Part shown: positions 1-5,049 of the stretch, in pieces
How positions within the stretch are numbered: the first letter of the stretch is position 1
How the letters are laid out: each line of letters starts with the position of its first letter
Assembly (NCBI GenBank): GCA_000416005.1
Contig: KE356562.1
Coordinates: 1,056,900 to 1,062,930, forward strand
Source: Haloquadratum sp. J07HQX50
GTDB lineage: Archaea; Halobacteriota; Halobacteria; Halobacteriales; Haloferacaceae
Reading direction: 5' to 3'
Length of the DNA stretch: 6,031 bases
The notes under the pieces: generated by a model
The model's database searches: none
The model's input: the letters and a program-made list of their open reading frames with translations, nothing else
What the model was told of the DNA's origin: nothing
Program-made: the position numbers and the translations under genes

Positions 1-50
1 ACCTGGCGAGCCAGATGTACTCACTTTCAATATAACAAGAAACCACGTGA

Positions 51-108
51 AGATGCAGACACATTGTGAACTGCTCCGGGGTCGCCCCGAGACACTCTGC
101 CTGCATCT
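51..108. other. Nested inverted repeat, possible structured RNA
   Basis: An outer perfect 8-base inverted repeat (AGATGCAG at 51-58, CTGCATCT at 101-108) encloses an inner GC-rich hairpin at 74-91. The inner stem is CTC plus GGGG paired with CCCC plus GAG, with one bulged C and a TCG loop. No convincing reading frame covers it and it lies in the gene-poor stretch 1-356. It could be a small RNA fold, part of a decayed insertion element, or a 3' structure of a gene off the left edge. I tried to match it to archaeal SRP RNA, RNase P RNA and H/ACA RNA and did not recognise any of them. Confidence 0.3.
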
Positions 109-169
109 CTGTCGGTCGTGAACAACCCGGGGACGGTACAATAGTTCATCTTCCTGCTAATAGGTTACA

Positions 170-310
170 ATGAGCGAAGCAACCACGTTCTGTATCAAAA
201 GGGCAATCAACGAAAACAGAGAGGTTCGCGGGATCGTTGTCACGCTGGCGCTGGATAATTATCGACAGAGAGACAAGACGAGTGCCTCGACCGAGAAGTC
301 TGTGTTGTGA
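170..310 (+). pseudogene. Remnant of C-terminal tail of an IS1341-type TnpB (tentative)
   Basis: This is a 46-codon open frame from ATG 170 to TGA 308-310, with an in-frame TAG at 161-163 just upstream, so nothing longer survives in this frame. Its end reads YRQRDKTSASTEKSVL-stop. The inverted copy near 3330-3375 ends with the near-identical YRQRDKASASSGKSVP-stop in the same relative frame, with both silent and conservative changes, which suggests this segment once coded for protein. The stop falls 50 bases before the TTCAC terminus, the arrangement expected where a tnpB 3' end overlaps its non-coding RNA. No zinc-ribbon or RuvC-like motif is visible, so the TnpB assignment rests on context and tail style. 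It might instead be a spurious small ORF inside a repeat. Confidence 0.4.
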
Positions 311-360
311 TGGTGAGAGTTCAATCCACTCGATCCACACCTGGGTCCGAAGCGGTTCAC
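264..360 (+). repeat. Repeat copy 1: IS200/IS605-like right end (omegaRNA-like)
   Basis: This 97-base segment matches the 96-base segment at 3275-3370 read on the minus strand. The first 13 bases (GACAGAGAGACAA) are identical, as are the following blocks CGAGTGCCTCGA and GAAGTCTGTG, and by eye 41 of the first 50 positions agree. The second half has diverged in the hairpin region (GAG...CTC near 313-330), but both copies end in TTCAC at almost the same distance. Archaeal IS1341-type elements have a structured non-coding RNA at this place, overlapping the tnpB 3' end. The TTCAC terminus covers the rimK-like stop codon on the opposite strand. Confidence 0.55.
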
Positions 361-1217
361 GTTGTAGTTCTCTTGATTAGGTTTGCTAATTGCTCCCAGA
401 ACGTGTCGACATACTTTCCAGCTGCATCGATGGTTGGTCGTGCATTTGTCTCTGATACATATGTCATCTCGGAGGTTTGGAGCAAGTCGACACCAAGATA
501 TGGGATATTGAGTGTTTGCGCTGTATCACGAACGACCTGTTTTGTCAACTCGGAGACTGTCGTCGCAACTGGTGTTGCCCCTCGATGTACGTTATGTTTC
601 CAACGGTCACAGTTACGCTGTGCGGCAGAAAGACTCCGTTCAACTGCTCCGACAATGGTTCCGTCGAGAACCATTACTCGGATATCCCTCGCCTCAGGGA
701 TGTATTCCTGTAGTAATACCGACTTATCAGCCGTTGTCGGCACCGTGTGAATCACATTCAGATAGTCAAGCGTGCCGACCAATGAATCAACATCGTGTAC
801 CTTTGTAACCCCTCGTCCCTGAGTGGCCGAATTCGGCTTGACGATGAGTGGAAATCCAAGAGTGCGTGCAGCATCAACGATTTGTTCTGTATCAACAGGG
901 TGTGAGAGTAATTTCGACTCAGGGACATCGATTCCAGACTGGCGTAGGCGAGTGAGGACTGCAGCTTTGTTTCGCGAGGTGACAATTGCTGCACGATCAT
1001 TTACCCAGGGGATTGATTCGATCGCGTTGACGACTGCACCTTCCATAAGTCGTGAAGGATATACGAAACCAACGTCGAATTCAGAGGTCTGCTGAGCGGT
1101 GATATCGAATACTCTCCCTGTCGTTGGCAGGTAGGTTACATCAATATCGTGTGCTTGAAGTGGCTCTTGCATCCGCTCAAAAGTTTCGGCCTGCGTCGTT
1201 ACAGCCAATCTCAGCAT
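357..1217 (-). CDS. RimK-like ATP-grasp ligase
   Basis: The 286-residue product is a carboxylate-amine ligase of the ATP-grasp superfamily, closest in style to RimK/LysX/MptN-type enzymes. These activate a carboxylate as an acyl phosphate and join it to an amine, for example adding glutamate to a protein or cofactor. The N-terminal third is the pre-ATP-grasp domain, with NDRAAIVTSRNKAAV (73-87) carrying the usual lysine. The ATP-grasp core follows: FPLIVKP (122-128), the flexible loop QGRGV (133-137), LLQEYIPEARDIRV (168-181), the W-K-H-N-V-H-R-G segment (206-213), GVDLL (242-246) and the metal-binding SETNARP (255-261). The length is normal and the start at 1217 fits the first beta strand (LRLAVTT). 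The gene lies 117 bases downstream of rpl10e. Its stop codon is formed by the terminus of a facing insertion-element remnant, so the last few residues may not be ancestral. The substrate cannot be told from sequence: RimK, CofF/MptN and amino-acid biosynthesis ligases all remain possible. Confidence 0.88.
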   Translation of the reverse strand: MLRLAVTTQAETFERMQEPLQAHDIDVTYLPTTGRVFDITAQQTSEFDVGFVYPSRLMEGAVVNAIESIPWVNDRAAIVTSRNKAAVLTRLRQSGIDVPESKLLSHPVDTEQIVDAARTLGFPLIVKPNSATQGRGVTKVHDVDSLVGTLDYLNVIHTVPTTADKSVLLQEYIPEARDIRVMVLDGTIVGAVERSLSAAQRNCDRWKHNVHRGATPVATTVSELTKQVVRDTAQTLNIPYLGVDLLQTSEMTYVSETNARPTIDAAGKYVDTFWEQLANLIKRTTT

Positions 1218-1334
1218 TGTCTACTATCAATCATAGGGTCTAACAACAGTCGGGCTTAACGGTGTGAGCTGCGCGTAACCCGCCGCGGTCTGAGTTGATA
1301 TCCAGTCAACCTGTCTTAGCAGTGGATTGATGAG

Positions 1335-1865
1335 CTAAGAGATGAGCAGTGCTTCACCTTCTTCAACGTCAATCCGACAGGGGGGTGACATTTTATTATA
1401 TGCCCGCCGAAGTCCATCCTTTGCTACTGGTGCATCTTCGACATGACAGTAGATCGTAAATACACGCTCATTATGTTGAACTCGGGCGGCACTTCCCACT
1501 GGCTTCCCGAAGGACTGGCGCATCCCATCAGATACCCGGTCGGCCCCGGCACCTGTTGCTTGCTTATTCTCGCGGAGGATCTGGTGGGGGAACTTTCGAA
1601 GTACCATTTTGTAGTTATCCTCGCCGACCTCCTTCAGCATCATACGGTTCGCAGAGAGACGGGCAGATTCGAGCGAACCATGGCGGATTTGACATTGCTC
1701 TTCGAGACGAAGGCTGATGTGGACCGGATAATCAGATGGATCAGCAGTAAGGTCTCCCATATTATGTTGTGCAATTTTTGACCCAGGAATGCCAGTGACG
1801 TAATCACGGCGCGTATACGACGGCTTCGTGATATCCCGGTACATTGAGGCGGGTTTCTCAGACAT
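1335..1865 (-). CDS. rpl10e: 50S ribosomal protein L10e (L16/uL16 family)
   Basis: The product is the archaeal/eukaryotic counterpart of bacterial L16, a large-subunit protein that binds 23S rRNA near the peptidyl-transferase centre and the A-site tRNA. At 176 residues it has the normal archaeal length. It opens with [19 protein letters not shown], typical of archaeal L10e. The L10e signature is intact in the span 108-128, with [16 protein letters not shown] followed by GSAARV. The C-terminal part (139-176) has [17 protein letters not shown] and the acidic tail usual in halophiles. The start at 1865 is supported by this N-terminus and by a TATA-like box about 35 bases upstream. nucS ends 75 bases upstream on the same strand, so the gene has room for its own promoter. 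No T-rich terminator is evident after the stop. Confidence 0.96.
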   Translation of the reverse strand: MSEKPASMYRDITKPSYTRRDYVTGIPGSKIAQHNMGDLTADPSDYPVHISLRLEEQCQIRHGSLESARLSANRMMLKEVGEDNYKMVLRKFPHQILRENKQATGAGADRVSDGMRQSFGKPVGSAARVQHNERVFTIYCHVEDAPVAKDGLRRAYNKMSPPCRIDVEEGEALLIS

Positions 1866-1896
1866 AAGTGATTATATGTTATCTGGTGAATACGGG

Positions 1897-1910
1897 CTAA
1901 AAACACTTCG
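1897..1910 (-). promoter_or_regulatory. Putative archaeal promoter of rpl10e (BRE plus TATA box)
   Basis: On the minus strand the segment reads CGAAGTGTTTTTAG: a purine-rich BRE-like CGAAGT followed by a T-rich TATA-like element. Transcription would begin about 25-27 bases downstream, near 1873, giving a leader of roughly eight bases before ATG 1865. Short leaders without a Shine-Dalgarno are common in haloarchaea. The call comes from pattern and spacing only. Confidence 0.45.
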
Positions 1911-1940
1911 AACTCCGTTTCAAAGAGTGGCCGGCAGTTA

Positions 1941-2660
1941 CTATTCTGTCGGGGGTTGTGCCTGCTGATACTCAAGATTGTTCTTATGAAGCAGATTTGC
2001 CCCCCGGTCAGTCACTGAGGGGGCGACCAATATTCCGCGTACATCAGACTGTGGAAACTCTGCATCAAGTGCGTCGACATATCTCGAAAGCTGTGAGGCA
2101 GCCTCAGGCCCCACTCGCCCTCGTTTTAATTCTACTGCAACAGGTGTTCCGGATGCATCGCGCCCATAGATATCAACTGGTCCTGCCGCGGTCTCACGTT
2201 CGGTTGCCCGAGGTTCAAATCCAGACTCCAACTGCTCAGGATGTTTGAGAATAGTCTGTTTCAGCTGTTTTTCCGTCCCCTCTATAGTTAGCGAAGCACT
2301 CATTTCGACGTCGTACGCGGTTATGTGTTCGACATATGCGAATGCAATCAGTAGCGTTTCCTGAGGTGAGGTACGTTGACTCTCAACTATTAGCTCGGGG
2401 TCAGCAACCCGACAGCTAATAGTTGCACCAGGTGGCTGCCAATTCACTGGCTCTTGACCCTCTGCGGTATGGACGAGTGTTGCCCCATCCGGTTTACATA
2501 CTACTAGCCGATTGCCGGCTGGTAGCTCAGATCTTGCGCGCCCATCATAACTCACCCGGCATCGGCCAAAGAGATTCACGAGTTTCTTTTCATTAAGTGC
2601 AGTACGAATCAGATCGACACTCTCGCGATGCGCTGGTCGATAGAGCGCTGTTACCGACAT
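1941..2660 (-). CDS. nucS: Endonuclease NucS (EndoMS), mismatch/branched-DNA nuclease
   Basis: The 239-residue product is NucS/EndoMS, which in archaea and actinobacteria cuts mismatched duplexes or flap/splayed DNA and works with the sliding clamp PCNA. The N-terminal half is the DNA-binding/dimerisation domain, with the family segments FGRCRVSYDGRARSELPAG (31-49), RLVVCKPDGATLVH (51-64) and PVNWQPPGA (71-79). The C-terminal half is a RecB-like PD-(D/E)XK nuclease: HPEQLESGF (140-148), VDIYG with D163, then VAVELKRG with E177 and K179, and QLSRYVDAL (190-198). All catalytic residues I can place are present. An upstream in-frame ATG at 2681 would add MYQSCDR, but it lies only about 14 bases after the TATA-like box and so before the likely transcription start. 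ATG 2660 is preferred. The tail after the last nuclease strand (residues 229-239) contains no PCNA-interaction motif I could recognise. Confidence 0.94.
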   Translation of the reverse strand: MSVTALYRPAHRESVDLIRTALNEKKLVNLFGRCRVSYDGRARSELPAGNRLVVCKPDGATLVHTAEGQEPVNWQPPGATISCRVADPELIVESQRTSPQETLLIAFAYVEHITAYDVEMSASLTIEGTEKQLKQTILKHPEQLESGFEPRATERETAAGPVDIYGRDASGTPVAVELKRGRVGPEAASQLSRYVDALDAEFPQSDVRGILVAPSVTDRGANLLHKNNLEYQQAQPPTE

Positions 2661-2690
2661 CCGATCACATGATTGATACATCGGCTCAGA

Positions 2691-2700
2691 GTAAAAAAAT
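2691..2700 (-). promoter_or_regulatory. Putative TATA box of nucS; decides the start codon
   Basis: The minus strand reads ATTTTTTTAC here. With the usual 25-27 base spacing, transcription would begin near 2668, leaving about eight bases of leader before ATG 2660 and excluding the upstream ATG at 2681. This is inference from spacing and base composition. Confidence 0.45.
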
Positions 2701-2896
2701 CCGAGGATAGAGACTACCTGCGCCTCATTGCGAACAAGGAATGGTACTACCGATCGGCTCTGAGTTGAGTCGCTACTTTGCAGCAGACGGTACAGTTGAT
2801 AAGAATGAGATGATATTTCAGAGAACTGCGTATCTACACCGGCTCGAGTGCCGCCAAGTCGTCAGCCTCCGCCCGCTACTTCCGCAGTGTCGACGT

Positions 2897-3091
2897 TTAC
2901 AGGCGTTCGACGTTCTTCGCGCGTGGGCCTTTATCAGCTTGTTCGATATCAAACTCGAGGTCTTGGCCTTCTTCAAGGTCAGGACCGCCGATATCTTCCA
3001 TGTGGAAGAAAACGTCGTCGTCTGCATCCTCGGTGGATATGAAACCGTAACCGCCTGTGTCGTTAAAGAAGTCGACAGTACCTTGCGCCAT
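2897..3091 (-). CDS. cspA: Cold-shock domain protein, CspA type
   Basis: The product is a 64-residue single cold-shock-domain protein, a five-strand OB-fold that binds single-stranded RNA and DNA and acts as an RNA chaperone in the cytoplasm. Beta strand 1 is GTVDFFND. RNP1 appears as GGYGFIS (13-19) and RNP2 as VFFH (27-30), followed by the acidic loop EDIGGPDLEEGQ and the closing FDIEQADKGPRAKNVERL. The length matches haloarchaeal CspA proteins, which are shorter and more acidic than bacterial ones. The start at 3091 gives the family N-terminus MAQGTVDFF. The nearest same-strand gene ends more than 700 bases upstream, so it is probably monocistronic. I see no strong TATA box; AGTTAT near 3119-3124 is a weak candidate. 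A possible regulatory 5' leader cannot be judged from sequence alone. A repeat copy ending at 3275 points towards it. Confidence 0.95.
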   Translation of the reverse strand: MAQGTVDFFNDTGGYGFISTEDADDDVFFHMEDIGGPDLEEGQDLEFDIEQADKGPRAKNVERL

Positions 3092-3274
3092 TGCATATAG
3101 AATAACTCACTCACAGGGGATAACTGTTGTTAGTTGGCCATCACCTATCGTTCAGAAACGAAAATGATGCAATTGTACTCGTTACCCGGGTAGGCAGTCG
3201 CTTAGACACCTTTCACCGTTTTTGTATTCATCATACCTTGTTGACACGTTTCTCAACAGTAACAGTGGAATTGA

Positions 3275-3370
3275 GTGAAGCACCTCCAAGGACACATGGT
3301 CTGAGAATCTTCGATTCTCGTCATCATGGCACAGACTTCCCACTCGAGGCACTCGCTTTGTCTCTCTGTC
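3275..3370 (-). repeat. Repeat copy 2: inverted partner of 264-360, IS605-like right end
   Basis: Read on the minus strand this is the 96-base partner of the copy at 264-360. It has a perfect 7-base hairpin, GAGAATC-GAA-GATTCTC (3303-3319), then a 28-base segment ending in TTCAC at 3275. Immediately before the hairpin it encodes CESYRQRDKASASSGKSVP and two stop codons, matching the tail peptide of copy 1. A TAG precedes the C of that peptide, so only 19 codons survive. The better hairpin suggests this copy is the less decayed one. The 3' end points towards cspA, whose start is 184 bases further on. The stretch 3092-3274 holds nothing else I can identify, nor does 3371-3461. Confidence 0.55.
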
Positions 3371-3461
3371 GGTATGATTCACACTATTTGGCTTCGCTAA
3401 ATATCACATACCAAGGTCATTACTCCATGCATCGCTATCGTGAGACGCGCCTGCTCGAGGG

Positions 3462-3764
3462 ATGAAGCGTTTTTTGCATGTTTGTATTTATCAGTTGTGG
3501 GTGCTCAACCCCGCTCTCAAGCAACAATGCAGCGAAGCGAGTAGCGCAGTAGGGCGGGGACACAGCGCCGTTATTATCTACCATACACTGTTCGATTGCA
3601 AACTCACAGGTCAGCGTGGACCACAAAATTCAATTTTCTGGAGCTTGGCCTGTGGGACAGTCCACATTCGCGCCTGTGAAGACTGCAGTCCCTGCGGAAC
3701 TGCGGTCGTGTCTGCAAAGCGCGTTCGTGAGAGAGCATCTCACGGGTTGTTAGACGCCCTCTGA
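3462..3764 (+). pseudogene. Degenerate IS1341-type element, TnpB C-terminal tail (tentative)
   Basis: A 100-codon open frame runs to TGA 3762-3764. Its second half contains GSLACGTVHIR-like and CEDCSPCG segments (precisely SLACGTVHIRACEDCSPCG) and then VVSAKRVRERASHG. From memory this resembles the long, poorly conserved C-terminal extensions of haloarchaeal IS1341-type TnpB proteins, in which a SACGPVHNR-like stretch and an AKRVVE-GSP-like stretch recur. There is no RuvC-like catalytic core and no complete zinc ribbon, so this is at most the 3' end of a transposon gene. The first half (3462-3600) is not recognised and includes the inverted repeat at 3509-3559. It faces the 164-residue gene tail to tail. 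A BLAST against haloarchaeal TnpB would settle it; a chance frame in a low-constraint region is the alternative. Confidence 0.45.
3509..3559 (+). repeat. Imperfect inverted repeat, 9-bp stem
   Basis: CCCCGCTCT (3509-3517) can pair with AGGGCGGGG (3551-3559) over nine positions with one G-T wobble, around a 33-base loop. IS200/IS605 elements carry subterminal hairpins recognised by TnpA at both ends, so this could be a left-end relic of the element that ends at 3838. I cannot tell whether it is terminal or internal. Confidence 0.35.
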
Positions 3765-3838
3765 CACCGTCATCGAACAGGAATTCCTCTCGTGAGACGG
3801 GAAGCTGCTCAGCAGTTGAGTCGGGTGAGGTTGTTCAC
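3726..3838 (+). ncRNA. OmegaRNA-like right end of degenerate IS605/IS1341 element
   Basis: The segment starts with a perfect 7-base stem, CGTGAGA-GAGCA-TCTCACG (3726-3744), overlapping the end of the TnpB-tail-like frame. It then has the short hairpin TCTCGTGAGA (3788-3797), CTGC-TCA-GCAG (3805-3815), a GGGTGAGG run and a terminal GTTCAC at 3833-3838. The order (tail stop, CCTC, GGGAAG, hairpin, G-rich run, TTCAC) parallels the two other copies in the window, though the primary sequence differs. In Halobacterium, non-coding transcripts overlapping tnpB 3' ends (sotRNAs) are established. Whether this relic is transcribed is unknown. It ends nine bases before the stop codon of the facing gene. 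Confidence 0.45.
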
Positions 3839-3846
3839 AACTCGAC

Positions 3847-4341
3847 TCAGCCTGATGAGTTTGTCGCGACACGGACTGCACGGACATCAAGCTGATCGCA
3901 GACATAATTCACTGCAGGTGTATCGATATCGCTCACCAGAACTCGTTCCTCAATATCCCAGTTCCAATCAGCGGCCACCAACTGCTCATATGCAAGAATA
4001 TTACCGACAGTCTCAATCGTTGACGACCCTGTCTCAACTCCGAACACCACTGCCGACTCATCGCTGAAGCGGCCACGCTCACAGACGGCTTCGAACATGT
4101 CAGACTTAGTTACTCCAACGGCCTCATCCTCACGGTTGTACACGTACGGGACCCCGGTGTGTTCTGGGTATACCTCCGGGAGTTCTTGTTCACGATCAGT
4201 CAAACAAACCGCGCTGACGGTTGGATATGTTTCCATGTTATCGAGCGATAATCCAGCCGGAATATCGATCCACCACTTACCGTCTGGCGATGCATCAGAC
4301 ATGATATATGCTTTAAGCAGGGCTGCTGTCTTCTCACTCAT
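3847..4341 (-). CDS. Haloarchaeal protein of unknown function, nuclease-like C-terminal pattern
   Basis: I do not recognise this 164-residue protein. It is acidic, soluble and has no signal peptide or membrane segment, in keeping with a haloarchaeal cytoplasmic protein. The N-terminal half (1-90) is mixed, with DGKWWIDIP at 20-28. The C-terminal half alternates strand and helix: AVVFGVETG (97-105), TIETVGNILAYEQLV (108-122), ERVLVSDID (132-140), TPAVNYVCDQLD (141-152) and VRAVRVA (153-159). This beta-alpha-beta-alpha-beta order resembles a PD-(D/E)XK nuclease core, with E103 where the E of E-X-K would sit, but the lysine is absent (ETG). Any such domain is therefore probably inactive, or the likeness is chance. 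The start at 4341 follows a plausible TATA-like box at 4398-4406. An insertion-element relic abuts its 3' end, but its frame ends in what appears to be host sequence. Confidence 0.75.
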   Translation of the reverse strand: MSEKTAALLKAYIMSDASPDGKWWIDIPAGLSLDNMETYPTVSAVCLTDREQELPEVYPEHTGVPYVYNREDEAVGVTKSDMFEAVCERGRFSDESAVVFGVETGSSTIETVGNILAYEQLVAADWNWDIEERVLVSDIDTPAVNYVCDQLDVRAVRVATNSSG

Positions 4342-4397
4342 GCGCTTGTATCAGGATTATATGTTTCATGGCTACTCTTTGTTACTGTTCATGAAGA

Positions 4398-4406
4398 GTA
4401 TAAAAC
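4398..4406 (-). promoter_or_regulatory. Putative TATA box upstream of the 164-residue gene
   Basis: The minus strand reads GTTTTATAC, close to the haloarchaeal TATA pattern. Transcription would start near 4375, giving a leader of about 34 bases. An alternative AT-rich segment, CATATAATC at about 4355-4363, lies too near the ATG to be a TATA box. The interval 4342-4538 contains no other feature I can support. Confidence 0.35.
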
Positions 4407-4538
4407 ATACATATCTGTTATTGAGACACCGGCGGATGGATGGGGGCTAACGATTTCGGCGATGACTCCAAACTCGTCTGTTGAACCATTTGATCTCGAG
4501 GCAATTGATCAAGACAGAGGCACAGATCATCTTTACTC

Positions 4539-4838
4539 TCAGTGAGATGTACTAATCCGAGTAGAGAGGCGTTGATACATCTGACGCAAATACTCCGCGA
4601 TAATCACTTCTGTGTTCTCTGATGGTGCCGATCGTAGACTCTCGATTCGGTCACAGCCATGTAGTAGTGATGATTTGAGATTTTCTATTGGAATCTTATT
4701 TTCGACGACTGTCCGAACTGTCCGGAGGATCCGCTGAAATAATGACTTATTTTCATTTTTCAGCGCCTCCCTGGCTTCATCAAGCAATTGTGTCAATACA
4801 CTGCCAACGTCAGCAGGTAATTCCTCATTCATCTTCAT
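4539..4838 (-). CDS. Small helical haloarchaeal protein of unknown function
   Basis: The 99-residue product is predicted mostly helical from its pattern: a short lead (LPADVG, 7-12), a long amphipathic helix through VLTQLLDEAREALKN (14-28), a second through LFQRILRTVRTVVEN (33-47), then IENLKSSLLHGCDRIESL and a last helix AEYLRQMYQRL. The motif combination 'LPADVG...LL.EAR.AL' with 'VVENK.P...L...LLHGC' recalls a small conserved haloarchaeal family of unknown function (possibly the one catalogued as DUF8101; unverified memory). There is no signal peptide or membrane span. An alternative ATG two codons in (MNEEL) is equally possible as the start. It lies downstream of trkH on the same strand and could be cotranscribed with it through the small frame at 4867-5049. 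Confidence 0.75.
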   Translation of the reverse strand: MKMNEELPADVGSVLTQLLDEAREALKNENKSLFQRILRTVRTVVENKIPIENLKSSLLHGCDRIESLRSAPSENTEVIIAEYLRQMYQRLSTRISTSH

Positions 4839-4866
4839 ATGTATTTAGTATCTCAATACTGAACAA

Positions 4867-5049
4867 CTATGCTCTCACCAAGCACGTAAGATTGAAAAGC
4901 TGTGGCCGAGTCATATGTGGATTAGTTGCTTGTTTTGACAGCAAAATATCACTTACTAAATCTTCACACATTTGCTTTGAGAACTCAACTTCGTCTGGGT
5001 AATATCGAATAAAAGCTGTCCTGTTCCATTCACCGTCGCCAGAATGCAT
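4867..5049 (-). CDS. Doubtful small ORF overlapping the trkH 3' end
   Basis: This 60-codon frame starts at ATG 5049, inside the last codons of trkH (20-base overlap, different frame), and stops 28 bases before the next gene. Its first half, with FIRYYPDEVEFSKQMCED (13-30), is acidic and protein-like; the second half (from about residue 40) loses that character. The overlap and short spacing would suit translational coupling in an operon. Against it, I recognise no family, the codon choice is mixed, and the end may be run-through of non-coding sequence. It could also be a truncated remnant of a longer gene. Confidence 0.3.
   Translation of the reverse strand: MHSGDGEWNRTAFIRYYPDEVEFSKQMCEDLVSDILLSKQATNPHMTRPQLFNLTCLVRA

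Noticed and set aside
307..1095. Several plus-strand frames of 78-147 codons opposite the RimK-like gene
   Set aside because: They are antisense to a strongly supported ATP-grasp gene, have cysteine- and serine-rich composition unlike haloarchaeal proteins, and show no recognisable motifs.
1866..1940. Gap between nucS and rpl10e examined for a terminator
   Set aside because: It has no stem followed by a T-run; the T-rich element present fits the rpl10e promoter better.
2741..3100. 119-codon plus-strand frame overlapping cspA
   Set aside because: Its 3' part is the complement of the clear cold-shock gene. The part before 2897 has no motif I recognise and the frame is probably chance.
3297..3330. 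ATGATGA motif in repeat copy 2 considered as a C box of a C/D guide RNA
   Set aside because: No CUGA D box lies at a suitable distance, and the equivalent position in copy 1 is not conserved as a C box.
3182..3382. 66-codon minus-strand frame across repeat copy 2
   Set aside because: It reads the repeat in a different frame from the one conserved between the two copies and continues through the hairpin, so it is unlikely to be a gene.
3792..4067. 91-codon plus-strand frame starting in the element end
   Set aside because: It runs from the structured terminus straight into antisense of the 164-residue gene, as expected for a shadow frame.
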